Shown piece after piece: positions 24,701 through 36,000 of a stretch of 64,000 nucleotides of DNA; position 1 is the stretch's first letter; the number at the start of each line of letters is the position of its first letter. The stretch covers positions 87,036,433-87,100,432 of the forward strand of contig CM055275.1 in NCBI GenBank assembly GCA_029237695.1, in the 5' to 3' direction. The notes under the pieces were generated by a model. That model was not told the origin of the DNA and searched no databases. It saw nothing but the letters and a program-made list of their open reading frames with translations. A program made the position numbers and the translations under genes. This DNA is from Conchocele bisecta (lineage: Eukaryota; Mollusca; Bivalvia; Lucinida; Thyasiridae).

Positions 24701-27700
24701 GTATGGTGATTATACTAGTGTAGTGTAGACTGGTGTAGAGGTGTTATACTGTATGGTGATTATACTAGTGTAGTGTAGACTGGTGTAGAGGGGTTATACT
24801 GTATGGTGATTATACTAGTGTAGTGTAGACTGGTGTAGAGGGGTTATACTGTATGGTGATTATACTAGTGTAGTGTCGTAGACTGGTGTAGAGGGGTTAT
24901 ACTGTATGGTGATTATTACTAGTGTAGTGTATACTGGTGTAGAGGTGTTATACTGTATAGATATACTAGTGTAGTGTAGACTGGTGTAGAGGGGTTATAC
25001 TGTATGGTGATTATACTAGTGTAGTGTAGACAGGTGTAGAGGTGTTATACTGTATGGTGATTATACTAGTGTAGTGTAGACTGGTGTAGAGGTGTTATAC
25101 TGTATGGTGATTATACTAGTGTAGTGTGACTGGTGTAGAGGGGTTATACTGTATGGTGATTATACTAGTGTAGTGTAGACTGGTGTAGAGGGGTTATACT
25201 GTATGGTGATTATACTAGTGTAGTGTCGTAGACTGGTGTAGAGGGGTTATACTGTATGGTGATTATACTAGTGTAGTGTATACTGGTGTAGAGGTGTTAT
25301 ACTGTATAGTGATTATACTAGTGTAGTGTAGACTGGTGTGAGAGGGGTTATACTGTATGGTGATTATACTAGTGTAGTGTAGACTGGTGTAGAGGTATTA
25401 TACTGTATGGTGATTATACTAGTGTAGTGTATACTGGTGTAGAGGTGTTATACTGTATAGTGATTATACTAGTGTAGTGTAGACTGGTGTAGAGGGGTTA
25501 TACTGTATGGTGATTATACTAGTGTAGTGTAGACTGGTGTAGAGGTGTTATACTGTATGGTGATTATACTAGTGTAGTGTAGACTGGTGTAGAGGTGTTA
25601 TACTGTATGGTGATACTAGTGTAGTGTAGACTGGTGTAGAGGTGTTATACTGTATGGTGATTATACTAGTGTAGTGTAGACTGGTGTAGAAGGGTTATAC
25701 TGTATGGTGATTATAAAACATACCCAGGATCCCAGGTACTGTGTCTGAAACTCGTGAATCGTCATTCTGTGGTAGGTTTTCTCCGGGTCCAATAAATCCT
25801 TTCTCGGTATGTGAATCTGAGAAATAAAACCCAGTCTCCAGATAAGGAATTAGTAATTGAGTATTTTCACTCCATCATATCTGAAGCAATTGGGTATTTC
25901 AATATCTTAATTGGGTAAAATAAAATCACACTACTGTTTACACATCAACAGACAGCAATTATTGAATAGTTTGCTTCGAAATGAAAACATGTCATGGCAT
26001 TTCATTATAATTGTCTCGTTGTAGACAATTCTAATGAAATACCAAGATGTGTTTTCATGGAAAATAAGAAAAATATGCTACATTTGTGGTCTGTTTATTG
26101 TTTTCTGTAGCATGATAAAGGTACCACAAATTTGTTATTGCTTTTTGATACTCGCTACTTCTGATATAAATTGGGTTTTTGGCAATTTTAATTGGGTATT
26201 TACGCAAATACGCAGCTTATCTGGAGCTCTGAAACCCATTGTCATAAATGAGACAAGCCATGTGATTTTGTACCTAAGAAGCTGTGAGGTCTCATGAAAA
26301 ATATTTACAATATTTTCTGTAGACGATGTCGAAAGTTGACCAAATGTTCATAGAACTCCGCATTTGCTATGAACATTTTGTCCACTTTTCACATGATTTA
26401 GAGAATTTATCGTTTCTGTAAATATTTTTCTTAGTTACAAAATCACACACAGTTGTCTCAAATACACAAGAATTCCGCGGAATCAAATGTCTCGCCTTGA
26501 CCTTGACGCTGGGGCCTTAAGAATAGTCCCATATTCATGTACATATCATAGTAAAGGTATGTATAAAGTTTGATGACTGTAGCTGATAAGGTGTTGAAGT
26601 AATGACCGTAACACGAAAACTTAACATTGAATGACGACGACGCAGCAGCCGCCGACTCCGGAAAAGCAAAACCTTAGTCTCCCTTTCCGCTTCGCGGGCG
26701 AGACAAAAATTACATGACTCATCTAAAACGTGTGTGAAAATTGAACTTAACCCTTACACCGCTGTCTTAATTTTTTTTGTCGTCTGCTATTTATTTTCTA
26801 TTTTCCATTGTTATCATCAAAAACATGCTTTGAAAGCACGTTAGAATAATTTACAACATGCTTTGACAGCACTTCAGAATCATTTCCAGTGGAAATGATT
26901 CTGAAGTGCTGTCAAACCATGTTTTTATTGAGAAATAAGGCAAGATATAAAAGCAACAGCAGAAGACAATTGTTGTGAGTAGCGGTCTAAGGGTTAATGT
27001 TGCGTCACCACACCAATATCATTCAGCAATATCATGTGATGTCATTCGACCAATGAAATATTAGCTGGTGAATGCGCAAGATACAACAATTGGTTATCAG
27101 TCAATTATGCCAATTAAATGCAAAGATAGTCCATTAAACTATTCTTCTGAATCAGGCTCATGTAACTCACAGGCTGAAGTAACGGACCGAGGTCTATAAA
27201 TACAATGTACATTAAATATGCCTAAAATAATCCATGAATGAAAAAAAAATAAGCTAAACACTTTTTTTTTACTCCCTCTATAATGACATAAATTATTTGT
27301 TTACACCCTCTTCTATAATCACACATGTGATTATAGGGCGAGTACAAAGAAAATGTTTAGCTTATTTTTTTTCATTTATGGATACTTTTAGGCATATTTA
27401 ATGTATTTATAGACCTCGGTTCATTACTTCAATCTGTGATGTAACTCGGTTACCTGCGCTAATTTCTGTTCAAACTCGTACAGTTCAGTTATCTCCCCTC
27501 GTAGATCTCCAGTACCTCCGAGTAGAGTTACAAAATTCACGCCGAAGTCGATGGAGGCATTACGTAACTTCTCGTAACTAGTGTGGTTCGGAAAATATTG
27601 TCGAGGGTCGCTCAGCGTCAATCCTGACTGCTCAATCTAGAGATAAACAGGGAATCGGTATCACTAAGCTAATCCCCTCGCTCGCAACTTGATAATTAAA

Positions 27701-30700
27701 AACGTTATTGAATAAACAAAGAAAACACATTTGCCTTACACACATGGTGTTCTCAGTGACCTTCACCTTGGGCGGTCGGACATGGGTCATATGCAAAACA
27801 AAGCACCATCCCTAGACACACATTGTGGCCAAATATTATCAAAATCGAAGAAGGGGTTAATAAGTTATTGAAAATTAAAGGTGTTACAGGGCTCCAGATA
27901 AGGAATTAGTAATTGAGTATTGTCACTCCATCATTTCTGAAGCAATAGGGTATTTCAAAATTTTAATTGTGTCAAATAGAATTACACAACTGTTTACACA
28001 TCAGCAGACCGCACTCATTGAATAGTTTGCTTCTAAATGAAACTACATTTTGGTATTTCATTAGAATTGTCTCCTTGGAGACAATTCTAATGACATACCA
28101 AGATGTGTTTTCATGGAAAAATAAGAAAATATGCCATATTTGTGGTCTGTTTATTGTTTTCTGTAGCATGATAAAGATACCACAAATTTTTCCTTGCTTT
28201 TTGATACTCACTACTTCTGATTTCAATTGGGTTTTTGGCAATTTTAATTGGGTATTTATGCAAATGACTGTGTTGTTTTTTATATATCATCCGTGTACCC
28301 ACTCCACATGGCTGTCCCTATTAAGAGACCACCTCTGTTAAGAGACCACTTTTGGCAGTTCCCTTGAGTGGTCTCTTAACACAAGTTTGACTGTACGCAC
28401 CTTATCTGGAGCTCTGGTGTTACTAACGTACGCACGCACGCACGCACGCCCTCTTCCTTATCGGCGAGGGGATAATGAATCAGTGTAAGCATAGTTTATT
28501 GCTATAGTAAGAAAATATACAGGTTTGCTTGCTGGGAAACCTGTGGGCTATAAATAGTTCAAAAATAGCAGACGAAAAAAATTCATTATACTTTTTTTAC
28601 TTCTCCCTGTAAATATCATGAATATTAGAATTAAGATTTGTAACCACGGGCACATGCACCAAGCAAACCCTCACCCCTATGGTATATGTTGAACTGTTCT
28701 TCGCGTCTGTGGTGACGGCCAGGTTAAATAATGGACTGAACCCCGTCTTGTGTGCCGTGACTATGGTGTTCTGGATATTCCAAGACGGAGAATCAAACGT
28801 GCCGGACGTCGGGTCAGAGGTCAAAGGCCAAGAGCCGAGGTCACTGATATGCTGAAATAGAAAGTACAGTCGAGCACCAGTACCTCGAACGTCAGTATCT
28901 CGATGGTATCCCCTATCTCGATGATTTGCTAAAGTCCCGAATTATATCCTTATTTGTTTAATGTAAATTGCCTCGGCTATCTCGAACATGCCCTATCTCG
29001 ACTTGTTCTCTATCTCGAATGTTCATTCTGTCCCCTTCGTATAAAAATACGTTAAAAATCACTTCGCTATCTCGATCACATAAACGCTTGGGTAAATCAC
29101 CTAAGCGCCTGGCTGCCAAGATCAATTTGGTTAACACTAATTTTCAAAACCTATTATCAAACGAAACGAAATAAATTCACACCTGCCTCGGGTTGTTTGC
29201 TTAATTGTCCCACCTCGATTTGTTTGAGTGTTTGACACGATTCATTAAGCATATCATGCTGGTCATTTAACGGTACTGTGAACTACGAGACGACGTGCCA
29301 CATGACATTCTTAACGCCCTGTCAAAGTCCACGGCATTCTTCACACAGCTGTATAGACACCGGTGTACGAAGCAAGGGACGATCAAGGACTTCTTCACGA
29401 GACCCAACTGCGAGTGACGGTGTCAATTTCGTTTCGTTCAAAACGTACTATTCTGTTTCTTTTATTATATGTTACTCATTATGTAAACACAACTTTATTT
29501 CCTTGTTAGTGAGTGACATATTGTCTAGTGAATACATGTATACAATGTATGTAATGTTCATATTGTTGTTTGTCAATTAATTGGTATATACAATAATAAA
29601 AGCAACACATGTTTTGTTTCATTATTCCTTTATTATTTACTCGTGATGTGATGGGTAACATGATTTTATATTTTTTGCGAAAATATTTGACCATGTCACT
29701 CCCTCGGTATCTCGAACCTAGTCCTATCTCGACTAAAATACGATCTCCCTTCGACTTCGAGATACTGGTGCTCGACTGTATATGAATATGATTAGAACAA
29801 GGATATTGGAATTTAGTAGGGCTGCCATGATACTGAAAAACTGTATTGCGATACATTGCGATATTCCAAATGGTATTGCAATAAAATATTGCAATATTTT
29901 CACATTCTGGAAGACGTTCAGAATTACATTAAAAACTGTTAATTTGCCTTTTCGATTTTCGTCCCATTTCTTTTTATATTTGTACAGTTAGCACGCAATA
30001 CCTTTAACATCGGTGTGATGCCAGTGTCATCTATCCTTTCCGTGTCCATACAGAGCTTGTAGTAAGTCCGTGCTTTATGGATGGCTGTGGAGTTCTGTCC
30101 CTTATATAACGTCTCATCTTCATCCATTATCTACAAATGGGGTAAAAATATTAAAATATTTATTGAAAAATGTCTGATTATTTTGTTTATTTCTCCATAA
30201 AAGGATGACAAGTCAGTCTCCAGACCATCACTCGGTCGACACCGCTCGTTTGAAAATACATTGTATAGTAAACTATTTCAATTAACAAGTTCCGCCTCCC
30301 CTAACCCGAAATCCTGGATCTGCGCATAAACAACATAGAAATGTATGGGACAACACACTTTTTAAAATGCGGGAACCGAAAATAGTCGTCTGCTGTTAAT
30401 TCATATTTTGTCTTTTCTCTCAGTAAAAACATGGTTTGGCAGCATTTTAAAATCATTTCCAATGGAAATGATTTTAAAGTGCTGCCAAACCATGTTTTTG
30501 ATGATAAAAATGGAAAATATTTTTTTTTCAGGAGACACAATGTAATTCAGCATTGTAAGGGTTAAAATCGAGAAAATGTATCATAACAAATGAAAATTGG
30601 GAGGAAATTTTATAATGATTTTATTATTGAAAGTGAGAGCAAAAAAATAATAAAATAATAAATAACAAGAAACGAGGCAAAGCCACGAAGGCCAGGTTTT

Positions 30701-33002
30701 TTCCAAGCATAGACACTTGGATAACATAATTATACCCACTTTTTGTAGACTAGATGGCCGTGGCCTGCATGTCGCGCCTTGGGGAAAAAACTTTAATTGG
30801 ACACACGGACGTACGGACGGGCAGACGGACGTATGCCAAAATGCCGACGATATCGCGCTTTCCGCAAGAGGGTGCGACAATGATGATAAACACCCATGTG
30901 ATGTATCAAGGTAATGGATGAAACAGTTGCAGAGATATAGTACACGAAAAAACATTAACAAAATAATTCAAAGTAATTTGACCTTGACATTGGGCACAGG
31001 GGCCTGGGGGTTAGAATGAAAATATGGATGATGATAAACACTCATGTGAAGTTTCAAGGTAATGGGCGAAGCAGTTGCAGAGATATAGTATAACGAAAAT
31101 GTTTTAACCAAAAAACTTTAACCAGACGTACGTTTAAAAGTTAACGTTGAAAATGGCTAAGTCAATTACGTAGAAATAATAGGTGAAGGTAAAAAAATGG
31201 TCACATGTTGGATAGTTGTATGTGGTAGGCACCCCTTGGTTATGAAGCTGTGAAAGTTTGGTGGTCCTAGGTCGTACAGTACCAAAGAAATTGACTTAAA
31301 CACGAAAACTTAACATTGTAAACGCGAAAACTTAACATTGGAAATGGCTAGGTCGACTGCGCGGAAAAAATGGGTCAAGTTAAAAAAAAAGTAACATGTT
31401 GGATAGTGATATGTGGTGGGCACCCCTTGATTATGAAGCTGTGAAAGTTTGGTGGTCCTAGGTGGTACAGTAACAAAGAAATGGACTCAAACACGAAAAC
31501 TTAACATTGATTGTGGATGCCGCCCGCCGCCCACCCACCCGCCCGGCTTTCGCCAATCCAATAGTCTGGATTTTTTTTCAACATACCTGGCTAAAAATAA
31601 TTTTGACAATTATACAGGGCTCCAGATAAGGAATTAGTAATTGAGTATTGTCACTCTCATTTCTGAAGCAATCCGGTATTTCAACGATGCCACTTTTGTT
31701 ATTAATAGAATAGCTCAAAGTCCATGTCAGTTGTGTAGGGATAAAATCAAGACTCGTCTAAGACCCTCTATACATGTACACAAATAAAATATTAATTTGG
31801 AAAAATACTTTTAAAGTATTTTTAGAAGTGGTCAAGATATCTGCAAATTAAATTTCTCTCGCCTTACATTACCTTTTTCATAATATCAAGAATATCATCG
31901 TGTAGTTTTGCAAAAGCGCCATATTTCTTCTTGGACGGTGGTAACTCTGTAGTCTTCAGCCAATTTCCGCACGAGAAGTCATAAAAGTTGGCACAGGGGT
32001 CGACGGAGGAGTCCATTTTGTTAAGGATGTAAGCACCAGGCTTGTCGCCATTGTGTCCCTGCTCACAATTCTGAGAAAGGAAAAAAAAAAGCATAAAGAA
32101 TAGAGAAGTGGAATCCTAAGTTTATACAGTGAAACGTCTCACAATTGTGATCTTATTTTCATTTGCAGTTGCTTGGTCATTTATCTATCTCAAGTGATAC
32201 TGTCTGTTCGTGATCACATAGCCCACAACTGTGGCTCAGAATGGTCAAATGACTGAGACCTCTCTGGGAGGTCCGGTTTAGAGAGGTTTCACTGTAAATC
32301 AGTCATTTGACCATTCTGAGCCATAGCTGTGTACTATGTGATCACGAACAGACAGTATCACTTGAGATAGATAAATGACCAAGAAACTGCAAATGAAAAT
32401 AAGATCATAATTGTTTAGAGAGGTTGCATTTTACTACTTATTCCCACAGGTTGAAGTAACAGACCGAGGTCTATAAATACATTAAATATGCCTAAAAGCA
32501 TCAATACCTTAGTTCTTTTTTCCTTTATTGATGCTTTTAGGCACATTTAATGTATTTAAAGACCTCGGTCCGTTACTTCAACCTGTGCTTATTCCGTGAT
32601 CATCTAACAGCTGTGTTCAACCAATGGCGTAGTCGGTTTCTTGTCGAGGGGGTGCGAATTGTGGGTGAAGTTGGTAAAGGCATGCACAATTTCTACATTC
32701 AATTTCCTTGATTATATTGATTTTAAAGCTATAATGTTCACATATCAATATTGTAGTTATTTCCCTCAGCAAAAAAACTAAGCTAATCTATAAAGCAAAA
32801 ATACACGTCCTAAAGTGGAGCAATAGGAACTTGTGCATATATCCACATACAATCAAATAACATATACTTATAGTGATGTTATATAATTATGTTCACATAT
32901 ATTGTAGTTATTTGCCTCGGCAAAAAAACAAGCTAAAGTATACAGCAAAAATACACATCTGGCCAAATTGTTATGTCTGTACCCCTTGAAGCCTTTACAC
33001 CC

Positions 33003-33048
<46 letters not shown>

Positions 33049-36000
33049 CCCCCCCCCCCCCCCCCCCCCCCCCCCCCGCTGGGTTATGCCACTGTCAACT
33101 CGGATCCATGATCAAATCAGCGCCCTGCTCAACTCAGAGCTGTGCTCAACTTAGCTAACCCGAATCTTCTGTCTGAAACGCTGGGTGACTTACAGTAGTC
33201 AGCCAGCGTTACAGACACATAAAATTACACATTAACCCTTCCTACGCTGTTGACGGAAATTGCCGTCTGCTGTTTTTCAATTTTGCTTTAATTCTTAACA
33301 AAAAAATGGTTTTGACATCACATGAGAATCGTCTCCACTGGAGACGATTCTCATGTGCTGTCAAAACCAGGTTTTTGTCGAGAAATATTGAAAATAAAAC
33401 ATTTCCAGCAGACGACAACATTTAATTCAGCGTAGGAAGGGTTAAACATACATGGGCAAGAGGAGCTGAAGAAGCTGCAGGAGCAGTCGAAAAACAAAAC
33501 ATTTTCAACATTAACATGAACATGAAAAGAAACCTGCCTAGATAGCTTGGAAATGATGTAACTAAAAAAACAAAAGTTAGAAGCTTGGAAATGATGTAAC
33601 TAAAAAAACAAAAGTTAGAAGCTTGGAAATGATGTAACTAAAAAAACAAAAGTTAGATTTTCAAAATCGGTCCACAAATAAAAAAATATTTAAAACCAAG
33701 TAATTTGATGTCGACCGTGGACATGAAGGCCGCATAATGGGTACCCAAAAACTTTAATGCGGACGGACGCACGGACGCACGGACAGATGGACAGACAAAC
33801 GGACAGATGGAAGGAATTACGAAAACTATATATCCCTCGACATAGTTTGTATGCCGGGATATAAAAATCCATGTTAGCCCTTCATGTTAAATTCCCATAG
33901 GAAAATTAAAAATAAATTGCAATAAAATCAATATTTGATCAAATAAAATAAATTGGGGATGGTTACTTTGTTTTTTATTTATGAAAAAGTACTTGCATTT
34001 AAATATCTTTTGGATTTATTGTGTTTAATGGCCAAAGGTTTGCCGGCAGCAAAAAGTGGAACAGACAGTAGTCTTGCCAGATAAATTTGATATCAAGACA
34101 CTAGCCCGATATTCTCTACGTACCTTGTTTGACCGCCTGACGTGTTCATTTTAATCACAACAATGAAAAGACAACTGCACTACACATGTACGTACCTCGT
34201 TTGATCGCCGAACGTGTTGAAAAATAATCACAACGACGAGACAAGTAGCAGCGACGATAGCAAACGCGAGGAGGTAAATTAACCGACGTTCTCGCTTTTT
34301 TCTCTGGATCGACTGGAAACCGTCAATTGCATCTGAAAAAAAAGTGAAAGCTAACAGGGTTAACCCAATTCATGCTGAGGATACACCATTTTGTTTGTGG
34401 AAAATCCTAAATATTTTCTTTATACAAGCTCAGAAATATATGTCGCGAACGCCCATTTGAACCGTCTCATCGAGTCGGTTCATATGAGTGGTCACAACAT
34501 ATACTTTCATTGAGAAATAACGAAAACTAGATTTGTCAGTAAGCGAGGCTTACGGAATACTCCGCGTGGGCCCAGGTTCCCTAAATATGTAGTTATAACA
34601 TATTTCTCTGATGTTAAGTTTAGTGACGGACGGACGCACGGATGGACAGACAACCTGACTCCAGTATACCTCCCCCCCACAACTCGTTGCGTGGGGTGGG
34701 AGGGGGGTATAAACAAATATTTCATAGCCTCATTTCGTATGAAATCAGTTTACTTGTTAATAAATACCATATTTTTTCATCACTCATGTAAATTTAAATC
34801 CTCTCTATGTAATCCAAAGATACAGGCAGCTCTACAACGGCCACCTGCATGTATGGGAAGATCTGTCAAGTAGGAGAAGTTATTGAGAGGACAATCTGTT
34901 CCCACCAACGCGCCATCTGCCCGTACAACATGAATACATAATTAGTCCCCGTCGGCACAGATGTCCCCGCTGAATCTCTATTAGAAATTTTAGCCCCGGT
35001 GACCTTGAACTTGGGCCGACGCACACCATTTTCATTAGGTATGTTACCACAATGTATATCAATGCATATGTGAATTATTGTCAAGCTTGGACGTATAATA
35101 GTCAAGTTATCGTGTGTAAACAAAAAAATTAAAAAAATGTAGTTTTACCAGAAGTGACCTTGAACTTGGTGCAATGAACAATATGTGTCTTCCCCTGATC
35201 AATGCACATGTGAAGTATGGTGGAAATCGATCAAAGATTACTAAAATTATCAAGCAGAAACAAGTTCATACGGACGGACGGATGGACGGACGTACTGATG
35301 TACTGAAGGACAAGGCTAACACTATATAGAGAATAGTAGGTTAGTGCCGTGAATGGGAAAAAATATCTGGCAAGGCTTAGGAAACAGGATGGGCGAGGCT
35401 CTGCCGAGATATTTTTTCCCATTCACGGCACTAACCTAATATTCTATTGATCCCGTCAACACCTACAAATGGCTTTAAAAGGCCAAAAAAATAACCCCAG
35501 CCACCGCACATATTCATACGCAGTGATTAGGTCGTATTGACAGGATATCAAAAATATTTCACGGCACAGTGTTACATGGCACATACGCACTGTGTTGACG
35601 GGATAAATATACCTATAGCACAAATCAGTTTGAGGAATAAAAATAAACAGCCGACGAAAATGTTTAATTCAGCCAATTTCAACATTGTAAGAAGCAACCC
35701 TTAAAAAGGCGGGAATCGAAAATTGTTGTCTGCTGTTGTGTCATATTTGTTCTTTTTTCTCAAGAAAAACATGGTTTTACAGCACTTTAGAATCATTTAG
35801 AATGGAAGTGATTCCAAAATGCTACCAAACCATTTTTTTGGTTGGGAAAACTGCAAATTAAAAAATAAACAGAGGACGAAACAAGAGCTGTAGGAGAACA
35901 GCATAGCTCGACTACGAGGGTTGTCGATGTACACATAGCTTGACAAACAAGGTCGCTGCGGCCTGCATAAAAACCTTAACCAAGGTTGACTAAAAACATT

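Noticed and set aside
23381..25714. CRISPR-like regular array
   Set aside because: There are no variable spacers between repeats; the whole 50-bp unit is repeated, and the context is an intron of an animal gene.
29278..29580. 100-codon open frame on the plus strand within the pogo-like element
   Set aside because: A different frame of the same region gives the transposase-like tail ending in NCE-stop; this frame has no similarity that I recognise.
32973..33158. Proline-rich open frame over the C tract
   Set aside because: Homopolymer artefact.
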